64,000 nucleotides of DNA from Sphaerolaimus hirsutus. Taxonomy: Eukaryota; Nematoda; Chromadorea; Monhysterida; Sphaerolaimidae. The stretch's first letter is position 1. Every line of letters begins with the position of its first letter. Made by a program: the position numbers and the translations under genes. Of the stretch, positions 45,668 to 57,920 are shown piece after piece. The DNA lies in the NCBI GenBank assembly GCA_964036195.1, contig OZ038460.1:18045504-18109503 (forward strand). The letters are read 5' to 3'. Below the pieces are notes generated by a model. The model was not told the origin of the DNA. It searched no databases and saw only the letters and a list, made by a program, of their open reading frames with translations.

Positions 45668-47166
45668 ATAGCTGCAGCTTAGCGGAGTTGACATTATTAA
45701 ATTGAAGAAAGGAAAAAATGGTTACAAATCAAGCACAAAAAATTGTTAGGAATTCCAATTGAATGATAAATGTTCAAAACCAAGATAAATACCTTATTGG
45801 ACTATGGCACATAAATGACACTCTGTTAGATCCGCAACAAATATCTCAAGACAAATTTACTTTGAGCAGTGCCTCTGTGGGGCTTGTACATGCAGGGTGG
45901 TCCAGAAAACTGTTCAGTCACACATAAATTCAGTTTCACACAAATGATTAAAAATATTTCCATAAATATTGTATGTATTTATGTAGGTATTTATATTCAA
46001 AACAATTTTTTGTCTAAATTTTTATCTCAATATCAGCTCTCAAAATATTGGCTCTCAAAAAGTTTGAAAATCAAAATTTCTCTCTTAGATGCCAACATTT
46101 TACAGGATGGCCCATATATATTTAAACTTATGTTTGTTTTTCAAGATAATGTTTTTTTAAAGGAGCACACAGGACACTGTAAAATGTCCTGTAAAATACC
46201 ATGTAAAATGACAAATGTCATGCAAAGTGTGAAATTTATGTAAAATGTAATGGGAAATCGCTTCAAAATATAGGTAAAGATATATATCTACATTTCCCAG
46301 TGCATTTTACATGTCTCTCAACTTTGCAAGTTCATTTTGGGCCACCATGCATGCACATGGCGCACCGCTCAAAGTAAAGTTCTGCTCTGTGATCTGCGGA
46401 TCAACGTAATAAAGTAAAAAATTGGCCGATAAAAATTGCTAAAAAATATGGGGTTTTCAGCATGACATGTCGATCGATCATGTGAATATCATGTGAACAT
46501 CATGTGAAACATTAAGCAGCGCCCAGCGATGATCAGATAATTTTTGTGTGATTTATTTGTGATGCTATTTCAGACATACTCGGCGCTCGGCGGACATCAC
46601 ACTTAGTATGGAAATCTACTGTTCCCCATCTGAATAATGAATCAAAAGTTATAAAGTTTTTCATCTCATAATGTTTCCTTTTTACCATGGAATAATTTAT
46701 TCCTTAATTTATCACAAGCTATTATTCATTAAATTGTGGTAAGATTCCGCGCATACTTTACGGTCCGCTGAGTATGCATAAATACATGAATGGCAAACCA
46801 AAAGCCCAAAGGTTCAGAAAATCGAACATTCGTTAATGTTCACCGACCTATGTGGCTACTCGCAGCACCTTTGTGTTTGCCGCCAGATCCCTCCCTGCGC
46901 TGCGAACTTGTTCCCGCACACACGCATGCTACCGCAATTAAGATTGCGCCTTGGCACAATGGCGCCGGCAATTTACTACCGAAATTTGAAAAAACTCAAA
47001 AAACTTGGAATTTGAAATCAGCTTTGAATGCATTTGAATTTACTGGAATGAAACTTGCTTACCAAAATGCTGAAGTTTAAAAATGACTCATGCCGATAAC
47101 CACTGTAGTGTATTTTCAAAGCTGAAATATAAATCTCAAACTTTTTTATATTTTGATAATGAACTA
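45668..47166. other. Region between the GGCGCC element and copy D
   Basis: No clear gene is seen. An introner-like array (GTAAAATGTCCTGTAAAATACC … CATTTTACATG) lies at 46167-46310 without recognisable ends. A TACTCGG / CTGAGTA MITE-like block lies at about 46577-46773. Confidence 0.35.
46790..47080 (+). CDS. Hypothetical 96-codon ORF, doubtful
   Basis: An ATG-to-TAA frame of 96 codons with varied composition (ANQKPKGSENRTFVNVHRP at the start, KLAYQNAEV at the end). It has no signal peptide, no recognised domain and no second copy in the window. It could be a single-exon gene, an exon or chance; nothing around it decides. Confidence 0.2.
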   Translation: MANQKPKGSENRTFVNVHRPMWLLAAPLCLPPDPSLRCELVPAHTHATAIKIAPWHNGAGNLLPKFEKTQKTWNLKSALNAFEFTGMKLAYQNAEV

Positions 47167-47231
47167 CCGTATTTCCTCAAAATACCCCCCCTCGAAATAC
47201 CCCCCCCCTCGTTTGACCCCCCCCCCCCTCT
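47167..47231. mobile_element. Left end of a CCGTATTTCCTC MITE, cut by the assembly gap
   Basis: CCGTATTTCCTCAAAATACCCCC follows TA 47165-47166 and runs into the N block; the right end is not seen. C-rich MITE ends probably caused the gap. Confidence 0.65.
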
Positions 47232-47431
47232 NNNNNNNNNNNNNNNNNNNNNNNNNNNNNNNNNNNNNNNNNNNNNNNNNNNNNNNNNNNNNNNNNNNNN
47301 NNNNNNNNNNNNNNNNNNNNNNNNNNNNNNNNNNNNNNNNNNNNNNNNNNNNNNNNNNNNNNNNNNNNNNNNNNNNNNNNNNNNNNNNNNNNNNNNNNNN
47401 NNNNNNNNNNNNNNNNNNNNNNNNNNNNNNN
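47232..47431. other. Assembly gap (200 N)
   Basis: A run of exactly 200 N, a size commonly used for gaps of unknown length. The 5' part of lectin copy D (promoter, exon 1 and the left half of its introner) should lie here. Confidence 0.98.
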
Positions 47432-47624
47432 AATCTTACGTTTTGTGTATCCAAATCTTATGTCGGAACAAATTGACTTTACTTTTGACACTTTGATTGA
47501 CAATTGACACTTGAATTTGCATTTGACTTTACATTTGACACATTGCATGACAGCTTTCATTTGACTTTGCTTTTGACTACATTTGACACTTTACTTTACA
47601 CTTGACAGTGCTTGGGACTGCCCC
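47432..47624 (+). mobile_element. Introner-like element of lectin copy D, right half
   Basis: GACTTTACATTTGACAC-type arrays end in GTGCTTGGGACTGCCCC, followed by CAG (47625-47627) and the AAC codon of exon 2, as in copies A and C. The left half is in the gap. Confidence 0.75.
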
Positions 47625-47627
47625 CAG

Positions 47628-50259
47628 AACTGCATCGTGTACCATAGCACACCCACCAAGAACTGGTGGGATGCTGCAGATTCTTGCAATGATATACCAC
47701 CAGGTGAGTTGACATACCTATTTTTGTCTGTGCAAGGTATATGAGAATTGGTGTTAGGTGCATCCTGGCCCCTGGATGCTAAATTCAATTGGCTTGGCAG
47801 ATTTGTCAGACAGTGCATTATGATTAGCACATGATCAACATGTTACCAGATCATTGACATTGATGTTGAGGAAAGCCATTCATGATATACATAAAATATG
47901 CATTCAACGTTGTAAACCATTTTACACAAGGTTTCAATGGAAAATGATAGTGTTGGTATTTATTGGCAACAGCCTTAATATATAATTTGAGTTTTTTGGT
48001 CTGGTGGTTATTCTTAAAATGTATACTACAAATGACTATCCATGCACAATTATGTCTTTACATTAACAGCATGCCAATCACGGCTCACATGCAACACTCA
48101 TAATGCGATTTTTCTTTTAGAAGAATTTTATGGTTAAGTTATAGTTGCCATACTGTCAGCAGCAAGACAGAAACTCTACATTCTTCAAGTCTGCAGAATA
48201 GATGTGTTTTCAATTTAATTTTCAATATTTGCATAAAATGTAACAGGTTCAGACTCAGAACAAGGCCACCTACTTCATACAGTAAATGGACTCACTGTTC
48301 AGCATCTGTGTGGAATAGCTCCATGTGAGTTCTCATGGGCCTGTTTTGTTCACCGAAAAATTTTACCACCAAGCTTGGTTTAGGATTCCAAAAATGGCCA
48401 GTTCCCCATTAGACAAAAAGTTTTTTTATGATTTGTTTAAAAAAATACCTGAGGTGTTAGGCATGCCATGTGGAAATCTATGCATACATGCAATTTTTTT
48501 GCAAAAAATATAGGAAAAACTAATATAGAAAATATTTTTTTTTTATTGTTTGAAGCACCTTAACTTGAAATCTGTCAAGAATTTGAGTTGATGTGGGCAA
48601 AAACAGTTGACTTTTGAGTCACAGCCATGTTTTTCAGTCAAGTGGAGCCATTTGACCATTTTTCAAACACTGTCTAAAAGTGCTACAAGGAATCTTACCA
48701 GGAAGTAATGCACCTAGGTAACTTGACTTTACCTGCCAAGTTTACCTCAACTGGAGACTCAATGTTCACTGTCTCAACTCACTGAGTTGACTGGGAATTT
48801 GTGGAGACTATGACTCAAACTTGAGTTTTGAAGAAATTGAATTTCCAGCCCTGAACCTACATTTTAGGTACTGCTTTTCATGTGGGGCTGTACAATGTGG
48901 AGAGAAATCGTGGTGCCCGCGGCTGGTGAGTATGGTCTTGCAAAACTGTGGGAAATCTGTGAAAAATAAATTAAAATATGAACTAGTATGAACTATCTTC
49001 TATTGAAATTATTTTTGTTTCTCTCAAAAGCTTCCTTGTGGCATCATCCTTTTTTTAAAAACTTTTTCAACTGAACAGGTACTATATGTGGAATTCAACA
49101 ACATCCACCAATGTTGAACAGCCTCCTGAATTTTGGGTTTGGTCAGGGCCAGATCCAAATGAGTCCTCTCTAACAAGGAGCTTATGGATCGTTTGGGATG
49201 GCACTTGGGTTAATTCTATTTTTTCATCTTAAAATAAGTGATTGACAAAATAAAATGTATTTACCTAAAAATGAGTATTCTTGATACATGGTAATTTGGA
49301 GTTGATTTGATAGTTGTTATTCTGCTTGCACAACAGGTTTAGATTGACCATGAACATGGTTTCCTTTGCAGGGTGGTAAGTATGATAAAATTGCAACACA
49401 CTCTGGATCATACACTTGCCAGTATTCCAAAAGTGCCAATGTCAAAATGGTTAGTTTGTTATCTTCAGCCAGTGATGGAAAAGCACCAGTAAAATGACAC
49501 CGTTGTGTATTCAAAAATAGTATGCTGACTGATACACAGTACCAATCTCTTCAGCTGCAATTACAGCTCAGTTGTGTTGTGGAAAAATTATGGCACAAAA
49601 TTATGTGTCACAAATTTTTTTGGCAAACATAAAACTATAGTCATTTCCATGTATGTTGGATGTATGTTGGTGTGTGTCCAACCTTCTTAGGGCTATATTA
49701 AATGTAAAAATTCAATGTCAAATAAAATTTGAAGTTCCATGTGATGCATTCAACATTCACCAAAAAATTGGAAATGATAAAATCTAGTAGAAAAAAGTTA
49801 AAAAAATACATTCAAAGATTGAAAATTTTAAATTGAAAAAAATCATTGTAGGAATAATAAAAATTTTAACACTTTTTCCAGGTGGTTTGTAATCTTTACA
49901 TAAGAAGAGGTTATTTAGGGGTTACTTTCTCCCAACCCAGCTCTACCTGGGTGTTGTTCAAGGGAGAAAGTTCAAGGTAAAATGGTGGCTCAAAAATGCA
50001 GGTGTTGGTGCAAAGTTATGCTGGCAAGAAGCCAAAAGTGAGCACTGGTGCACAGTTGACCAGGGAGACCGGGGTGGGAAATGCAATCTTCTGCAGGATG
50101 TCGTGTCTGAAAAAGTGGACCACATCCCTGTGCAGGGCAGTTGCATATGACAAGTATTCCAGAGTTTGCCTGCATGCGGCTGCATTAACATATAGGTGGG
50201 AGCAGTGGGAAAGTGACACGAATGGAGTGGGCTGGGAGGTTTGGCAGTTGGCCAAGTGA
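47628..50259 (+). CDS. Secreted C-type-lectin-like protein, paralogue D (exon 1 missing in gap)
   Basis: Exons 47628-47703, 48247-48324, 48868-48925, 49079-49208, 49372-49449 and 50002-50259 are seen, 678 coding bases. Motifs are NWWDAADSC, EQGHLLHTVNGL, FHVGLYN, EFWVWSGPDPNESSLTRS, WIVWDGTW and SGSYTCQ. Donors are mostly GTGAGT; exons 5 and 6 use GTTAAT and GTTAGT. The last exon keeps the 85-codon frame ending EVWQLAK, with an A-for-T change (TTGACC) and several silent changes. It is the copy least altered by mobile insertions. The signal peptide exon is presumably hidden in the N gap, so whether the gene is complete cannot be judged. Confidence 0.66.
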
Positions 50260-50329
50260 AACCAGTCACTTGTTCAAGTAATCTATTTATGTGGTTAACT
50301 GATACAGTTTTTCATATAAAAAAACTGAG

Positions 50330-50615
50330 TACCTGTTGCCAATTTGGCAAGTGATGGAAAAAAAGTGAGGTGAAATGCCAAGTCAAAAGTTAAGGCAACA
50401 GTAAAGTTAGAAGTGAGATATTACGTGAAAAATGTACTTAGTGTCTTTGTCACTTTCCATTTGCCTTTCAACTTTTTACTTGCCACTTGATTTCCCACTT
50501 TACTAATTCACTTTTCCTTTAACCTTTTATTAGCCATTTCACTCGACACTTCTCAATTTGCTTTTGACTTGTCGCTTCTTAATAAAAATATATTTTTTAC
50601 TTCTTTACTTGCGGA
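50330..50615. repeat. AGTGA/CACTT array downstream of copy D
   Basis: It is the same block as after copies A and B, ending ACTTGCGGAATCAACCCGAGG without the hAT insertion present after copy B. Similarity to copy A ends at about 50720 (GCAATTGTCTGTA). Confidence 0.55.
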
Positions 50616-50901
50616 ATCAACCCGAGGATTGAGATGAATGAAAAAATAATCTGGAGAACATAATTTACAACAGTAAAAATGAAAATAATTGTGTTTGCGT
50701 GTATAAAAGCAATTGTCTGTAGTAGTGAGTGCCTAGCACTAACAGCGCACAAACTACACCCTTTTTTGAGAAATGGAACACACAAACCCATTTATAAAAT
50801 TTTTTAAAATAATTTTTACAAATATTACACAAAAGTGTTACACACAAATATTACACACAAATATTACAACATTATTACACGCGGCGTTACAATAAAATCA
50901 T

Positions 50902-51046
50902 GTTACAGCGAAACCAACCTACCTTATTGTAACTAAAATTATTACACTCGTGCATGTTACAGCGAAACACCTTATTACACTCGCGCACGTTACAGCGAAA
51001 CATTGTTGCTGTAAAATTATTACAGCAAACAGCGGCATAGTATAAA
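50902..51046 (+). promoter_or_regulatory. Promoter-like region: three GTTACAGCGAAAC repeats and a TATA box
   Basis: GTTACAGCGAAAC occurs at 50902-50914, 50956-50968 and 50989-51001, among many ATTACAC units, followed by TATAAA at 51041-51046 and an ATG 34 bases later. The spacing fits a core promoter for the 51080 frame; activity is inferred. Confidence 0.45.
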
Positions 51047-51079
51047 ATGGGACCTTTTTGATATGATCACAATAAAATT

Positions 51080-51229
51080 ATGGAAGACACGCAAAGCTAC
51101 CAGCTCGTCGATAGCCCGCAGCAGCCAGGAGAACAAATACCACCAGACAACCTGTCATCAGATGAGGAAGAGTTTGATGAAAACAAAACCAACAACGAGG
51201 AAGCCGACGACATCACACTCAAAATTTGA
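51080..51229 (+). CDS. Short acidic ORF, possible first exon
   Basis: A 49-codon frame with start MEDTQSYQLVDSPQQPGEQI, followed by an acidic stretch LSSDEEEFDENKTNNEEADD and stop TGA. It lies 34 bases after a TATA box. The pattern SSDEEEFDEN resembles SSEEDEIDEN in the exon at 54613 and its mirror at 56634, so the three may be first exons of one gene or transposon family. Acidic serine-rich N-termini are common in some transposases and nuclear proteins, but no function can be assigned. Confidence 0.4.
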   Translation: MEDTQSYQLVDSPQQPGEQIPPDNLSSDEEEFDENKTNNEEADDITLKI

Positions 51230-51363
51230 AATTCACCCCCAGCAAATTTTCTTATGAAGGCATTTTGAGGTAAGGTTTTTTACACAATTTGAAACCTTTA
51301 ACCCTCCTCTATAAATCATTGTAAACCAGCAGTTCAAGTATCTAATAAAAAAAAGTTGTAAAA

Positions 51364-51915
51364 AGTGATGTTTTTGTCACCCACTTGGGGAAGGGGTTCA
51401 TGTGGTGGCCAGTTTTAGAGGATATTTCATGCTTATTTCACATTGTCAACCACATTAGTGTTAAAACAACACAAAAGTGTCCATTTTTTGAAATTCAATT
51501 GGATAGTGGACTTGTGTGGGACAGTAACATTTTAATAAATTTTAAACTTTGCACCCCACACTGTGGTGAGTTGCCAAAAACCGCCTCGCCAGTGTATAGT
51601 AGGGGAGGGGTGTTGGTGACACATCCCCAAAAATTAGATCTATACCCCTCCCACAGCTGGAGATATGGGTCCCGCAGTGTAAGAAATCAACTGGGAGCCG
51701 GACCTGTGAGGGGCAGTGAAAACGCTGCAAACTTTTTTCACATATATGGCGAACCCTCTATAGTGAGTCGCCGCTGCCCCATTTATTCATGTGGGGTAGT
51801 GGAGGGTTGCGCCTATATACCACCCAAGTTTTAGTTTTCCACCCCTCCCACAACCGGAGATATGGCCTGCGAAGTGAAAAAAAAAAATAGGCGGCCGGAC
51901 TTGATCGGGAAGGTG
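51364..51915. mobile_element. Truncated relative of the 27477 element
   Basis: It ends AGGCGGCCGGACTTGATCGGGAAGGTG and carries the TGTGGGACAGT and TATAGTGAGTCGCCGCTGCC modules. The left inverted end is missing. The module AACTTTGCACCCCACACTGTGG runs opposite to its copy at about 27815. Confidence 0.6.
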
Positions 51916-52189
51916 TTTACTACTTAAGGTATTCATTTGTAATTACATATCCGCGAAATTCTTCAAAAACAATTATTTATCTTATTAAAAATATACAAAG
52001 AAAACCCGAAGTAAATATTAACCCCAAAAATATGAATACCGTAGCAATTATCCAGGACAGTTGTTCAGAAACACTTTTAACCACCCAGCAGAATACCAGG
52101 GCCTTTGGACCTATTGTCTAATTGGTGTGCTCTACACTCGTTCGCATGGTAGATGAGTGAGCGTGCTTTAAATAGCATGTTAAGTTTTA

Positions 52190-53000
52190 AGAAAAATAAA
52201 AATAAAATAAAATTTTAATAAAAATAAAATGAAAATAGAATAAAATTTTAATAAAAATGAAAAAAAAGTTTAGTAAAAATAATTTTACTTAAATTAATAC
52301 TGGTGAAATAAAAAATAAAAATAAAATAAAAATAAAATTTTAATAAAAAAATTAATATTTTAATAAAAGTTTAGTAAAAAGAATTTTACTTAAATCAATC
52401 CTGGTCATGAAAAAAACAATAAAATAAAAATAAAATTTTAATAAAATCACACCATTTGCAATACAAATACGCGTGCGCGGTGTGGTGGAAATGCGTGTGC
52501 GCGTGTAACTGCATGTATTTATCTATACATGATTGTATATTTTTCGGTGCCTGCATGATCAGCACCATGGTAGATGAGTGAGCGTGCTTTAAATAGCATG
52601 TTAAGTTTTTAAGAAAAATTGAAGAATAAAATAAAGTGTAAAATTGAAGAATAAAATAAAAAATAAAATAAAAATAAAAATGTTGAAGAATAAAATAAAA
52701 ATAATTTTACTTAAATTAATACTGGTCGGTCACAAAATATAATAAAAAAAATAAAAATAAAATTAAAATAAAATGTTGAAGAATAAAATAAAAATAATTT
52801 TACTTAAATTAATACTGGTCACAAAATATAATAAAAAATAAAAATAAAATTAAAATAAAATGTTGAAGAATAAAATAAAAATAGAATAAAATTTTAATAA
52901 AAATGTTGAAGAATAAAGTATAAAGAATTTTACTTAAATCAATCCTGGTCACAAAATAAAATAAAAAAAATCAAATAAAAATAAAATTTTTGTAAAACAC
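52190..53000. repeat. AATAAAATAA / AATTTTACTTAAAT arrays
   Basis: Low-complexity AATAAAATAAAA blocks are separated by AATTTTACTTAAATYAATCCTGGTC units that resemble the end of the hAT-like element at 29608. GAGTGAGCGTGCTTTAAATAGCATG occurs twice (about 52154 and 52577). No gene is seen. Confidence 0.5.
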
Positions 53001-53007
53001 ATACAAA

Positions 53008-53950
53008 CCCATATCACAGTATGTTTCCCTACACAGGCCGCAGCACCCATATCAGTTTGTCTCCCTACACGTACCCGCGAGTGCAGATCACATGTCGCGT
53101 TTGCAATACACATACGCGTTCCCGGTGGGTGTGGTGTGGTGTGGTGGACATGCGTGTGCGCGTGTAACTACATGTATATTTTCTGTGCCTGCATGTTCAC
53201 CACCACGGTACATGTGTGAGCGCGCTCTAAATAGTATGTAAATTTTTTAATTTGAAATAATTCAAATTGTTGTTTCCATTAGTTGTGTTTTATTAAGTTG
53301 ATAAAAATCTCGTTATGCATATAGTGATATGTGAGACATTCAGTTAATTGATGGCAACAATTTTTTGTTTATACCTGTTAAATAGTATGTGACAAATTAA
53401 CAAATATACATCTATTTACAAATAAAAAAATAATAAAATATGTAAAATAAATTGTATAGACATGTTTGACTAATTAGTGATACTAAAATTATCTATAATG
53501 GTACCCTGACAAACCCCATGTAGTAAATATGTAGTTAATCTGCTGAATAAAATTGCTATTATGTAAACACACTGAAAAAACTCTTCACTGTTGCCAAATA
53601 AAACATGAAATAGAATGTTAAATGTTAGTTAAAATGAAATGAAATTTGAAATTCATACAAAAAATTTTCCACAGAAACAGAAAATTTAATAACATTCAGG
53701 AAACTAAAAAATACATTCCAAGTGCCCCTTGAATTAAACTAGCTCAGAAAAACCACCTAGGTCTGAGTGACTTGCCGAAACAATAACATCCCCTAACAAC
53801 AATCTAGAATGACATGCATTTCCACCACACCGGGTACGCGTATGTGTATTGCAAACGCGACATGTGATCTGCACTCATGGGCATGTGTAGGGAGACAAAC
53901 TGTGATATGGGCGCTGCAGCATGTGTAGGGAGACATACTGTGATATGGGC
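53008..53950. mobile_element. Element with inverted ends of about 130 bases (CATATCACAGTATG…)
   Basis: CATATCACAGTATGTTTCCC, then CAGTTTGTCTCCCTACAC, then GCAGATCACATGTCGCGTTTG at the left are mirrored at 53815-53955 in reverse. The AT-rich middle has no convincing ORF. Target duplication was not resolved. Confidence 0.5.
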
Positions 53951-54612
53951 TGTATGTTAAATGATATCTACCCCTCTGAAACGCGTAGAGTTTCCGGCAC
54001 GTTTATTCTACCAAATCGGAGTCGCTTTAAGCATGTGTCACTAAAGTGTTTACACATGGAAACACCCCCAGAAATGTGTCAATCAGTTTGTATGTAATTG
54101 CACACACTAGTTGACTAACGGAATTAGTATAATCGGGAGCTTATAATTAGTTTGCTATGTATTTGAGTTTGCCGCAGCTGTGAATTGTTTAAATGTTTGC
54201 CACCAATGGTAGTTGACAGAGACCTGATTCTAGTAAACTCAAATTCATTTGAAGCCAATATATGAGTTTTTAAATCTACGTTTAATGGCAGTAAACTACT
54301 GTACACAGCTCCAAAATACCTCCTCACCTGATTTAATAATTAAAATCATATTGCGTGCAACTTCCCTTTTTTATACACACACAGTGAAATATACTTTAAC
54401 ACATGCCGCGCCGCGTAGTAATTTTTTTATTTTATTACAGCGCAATATCGAACGCGTAGTAATTTTTTTATGATGTCACAGCCAGCGTAACGTTTTGTGT
54501 AATGCGGCGGCGGCGGCGGCGGCGGCGTGTGGTGTAAAATTGTTACACTAATACAGCGCGGTGTAGTGAGGACAGCTTTTCTTTTGGTGGTAAGGTTTCC
54601 CAGCATAATGTC

Positions 54613-54666
54613 ATGGCAGAATTTTCATCGGAGGAGGACGAAATTGATGAAAATCGAGCATGCAAG
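54613..54666 (+). CDS. Putative acidic first exon, left palindrome arm
   Basis: ATG codes MAEFSSEEDEIDENRACK and then meets a GTATTC donor. A TTACAC-rich and GCG-repeat region upstream looks promoter-like. The mirror copy at 56578-56634 differs by one whole codon and one residue change, keeping the frame. No downstream exon could be assigned. Confidence 0.4.
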
Positions 54667-56577
54667 GTATTCAGAACAATGATTATGTTGTTCACATTTG
54701 GTGTTGTTTGAATTGATGCACCGATAACTGGGACTCGTGTTTCACTACCTACTGAAAATGTTCAAATGAATGTGGAAAAAATAGTACAGCGCTCTTCTAT
54801 CTCAAGATCTGTAAAAAATGCTCTGATTCATCATTCTCCAATCCCGAGTAAAATGGGTTTGTTTTGAATATCCACCACCACCACCGCAGCGGTGCATGCA
54901 TGGTACCCCAAAAAAAACTTTCACATGGCCAAAAATAAAAATTCAGTCAAACATCAAGTGTCTAGTATTTACACATGCATGGCATGAGGGATGTTTTCCA
55001 ATGCAACAGCTATTTCAAAATTTATCAAAAAATATTTTGAAAAATCTTCACACATCACTATTTACTCAAATATCAAGTTTTGTTAAAAAACACCAAACCA
55101 TTTTTTTCTCAGAGCTATTTACATTGTGCTACACCATGCAGACCTAGCGTGGTGTTCAAAGTAAATCTGAAATGTGTTTTGCCCGGTTTTGGCTCATTGC
55201 AAGTGTTGCAGTGGTAATGTAACTGGTTTAGGGGAGTCAGGGAAAAATATTATGTAAGTCAAAATGGTGACTTTCTCATGCAATTGTGGTGATGGTCGAT
55301 ACATCATGTCACTATGCACATCTGCCCCAGTGAAAGTTTGCAAAGTGTGGTCGGATTTATTAGCACTTTTTTGGTGTGGGAAAGTGCAAAAAAAAATGTA
55401 TCACCCTCAAGTAGTTAGTTTACAGACCAAACATTGTGGTGAACTCAAATGAGTTCAAAACAGATTTATAAGCCTCCCGCAAATTTCAGTGGTGTACTGT
55501 TTGCACTGCACCTTTGATTAAAAATAATGATTAAAAATTGCTCAAATGGTCCTACACACACTAGTTTTCAGCATGACTTCATGCAAAAACTGAAAAAAAA
55601 TTTCGATTGCAATTAAATGAACATGATTGAATGATTTGATTTTATTTCAATTAGAAATTAATCCAATGAAAGTAAAAATTTGAAAATGGCATGAAAACTA
55701 AAACACATATAGCATACAAAGAGTAGACTGAATGCTGCCATATCACCATTTCAGTTTTTGCAGCATAAAGTCATGCTCAAAACTAGTGTGTGTAGGACCA
55801 TTTGAGCAATTTTTAATCATTATTTTTATTCAAAGGTACAGTGCAGACAGTACACCAGGCACTTTCCCACACCAAAAAAGTGCTAATAAATCCAACCACA
55901 CTTTGCAAACTTTCACTGGGGCAGATGTGCATAGTGACATGATGTATCGACCATCACCACAATTGCATGAGAAAGTCACCATTTTGACTTACATAATATT
56001 TTTCCCTGACTCCCCTCAACTATTTACATTACCACTGCAACACTTGCAATGAGCCAAAACCGGGCAAAACACATTTCAGATTTACTTTGAACACCACGCT
56101 GGGTCTGCACGGTGTAGCACAATGTAAATAGCTCTGAGAAAAAATGGTTTGGTGGTAACAAAACTTGATATTTGAGTAAATAGTGATGTGTGAAGATTTT
56201 TCAAAATATTTTTTGATAAATTTTGAAATAGCTGTTGCATTGGAAAACATCCCTCATGCCATGCATGTGTAAATACTAGACACTTGATGTTTGACTGAAT
56301 TTTTATTTTTGGCCATGTGAAAGTTTTTTTTGGGGTACCATGCATGCACCGCTGCGGTGGTGGTGGTGGATATTCAAAACAAACCCATTTTACTCGGGAT
56401 TGGAGAATGATGAATCAGAGCATTTTTTACAGATCTTGAGATAGAAGAGCGCTGTACTATTTTTTCCACATTCATTTGAACATTTTCAGTAGGTAGTGAA
56501 ACACGAGTCCCAGTTATCGGTGCATCAATTCAAACAACACCAAATGTGGTGAACAACATAATCATTGTTCTGAATAC

Positions 56578-56634
56578 CTTGCATGCTCGATTTTCATCAA
56601 ATTCGTCCTCCTCCTCCGATGAAAATTCTGCCAT
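56578..56634 (-). CDS. Putative acidic first exon, right palindrome arm
   Basis: On the minus strand the ATG at 56634 gives MAEFSSEEEDEFDENRACK followed by a GTATTC donor. Relative to the left arm it has one extra E codon and F for I, so the reading frame is kept. This is the expected pattern for coding DNA, though it is only a short stretch. Confidence 0.4.
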
Positions 56635-57300
56635 GACATTATGCTGGGAAACCTTACCACCAAAAGAAAAGCTGTCCTCACTACACCACGCTGTATTAGT
56701 GTAACAATTTTACACCACACGCCGCCGCCGCCGCCGCCGCCGCCGCCGCATTACACAAAACGTTACGCTGGCTGTGACATCATAAAGAAATTACTACGCG
56801 TTCGATATTGCGCTGTAATAATATAATAAAAATTACTACGCGGCGCGGCATGTGTTAAAGTATATTTCACTGTGTGTGTATAAAAAAAAAGGGAAGTGCA
56901 CGCAATATGATTTTAATTATTTGATCAGGTCTGGAGATGTTGTTACACTGAAAAATGCTGCCGCAAAATTATTACACTACAAAATGTCAATGCGCCATAT
57001 AAAGTACCCAGGCACAACAAAATGGCATCACAAATGGTTTCCAACAGCACCTGTAAAATGTCCCCCTGTAAAATGTCAACAAATGTCCTGCAAAATGGAG
57101 GCGGCCGCCAAAAACAGTATTTTTTTTCTTTTTTTTTTGTAAAAAATGTAAAAAATGTAAAAAATGTAAAAAAGGCCCCGCCTAAAAACCTATTTTTTTA
57201 CCCTAAAACCTATTTTTTACCCCTATTTTTTACTAATTTTTTGCTATCAGCCTCCGAGGAGGAGGCTGACAGCAAAAAACACCTTTTCTTCCCCTCGCAG

Positions 57301-57406
57301 GCGCCTGCGCAAATTCGGGGTACACTTCCAAACGAGCGCCCGGTGATTGCAGCAGGAGCACACGCGGTGATTTTGTCAGTCATAAAATTAGCAGCAGCAG
57401 GCTATT
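57301..57406 (+). CDS. Possible terminal exon, doubtful
   Basis: After the good acceptor CTTTTCTTCCCCTCGCAG the frame APAQIRGTLPNERPVIAAG continues through HAVILSVIKLAAAGY to a stop TAA. It is more GC-rich than its surroundings. The opposite strand is also open (MTDKITACAPAAITGRS), so strand and reality are uncertain. Confidence 0.25.
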
Positions 57407-57743
57407 AATTGAATTTGTAGTATCAAAATTAAGCTATCAATGCATCCGTGTAACTGTTTTCCGACCATGTACCTACCTACACCTTTCCGCCTCTGTTTCC
57501 GTGAAGGGCTGCGCATTGATACCCTTTTCCAAAGGACATTCCGATGATATTTCATGTTGTTATCAAATGTGGTGGTGGTGGTGGAGGTCGGCGGCGGATA
57601 TAAATGCACTGAAAATGAAGATAAAAAAAAAACAAAGCTCCATGATGTGAGCATCTCGATATAATGCACATGGTGGATAAATGCCAAAAAAGTGTAAAAT
57701 GCCTAAAAGTGAAATGATGCACCAATTACAGTTTAAATGGTGG

Positions 57744-57886
57744 GATTGTGGGAATCAGAATAGGTTTCGGAATAACATTTGACGGAATGGGGGGATTGGG
57801 ATTGAGTTTCGGGATATTTTGGGGTCGGAATCGGGATTTTGGGATGGGGTTTTGGGATATTTCAGTGATCATCAGAATCGGGATTT

Positions 57887-57920
<34 letters not shown>

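Larger units (their letters stand above)
54326..56930. repeat. Large palindrome, arms of about 1.2 kb
   Basis: The left arm (from ACCTGATTTAATAATTAAAA to about 55594) is mirrored by about 55749-56930, with a spacer of about 154 bases. Differences include small indels, a different GCG-repeat length at 54505-54527 and 56721-56749, and an extra segment near 55440-55515 in the left arm, so it is not a simple copy error. Each arm carries the same short acidic exon pointing to the centre. Confidence 0.85.

Noticed and set aside
47083..47560. ORFs of 96-137 codons across the N block
   Set aside because: They consist mainly of unknown residues from the assembly gap.
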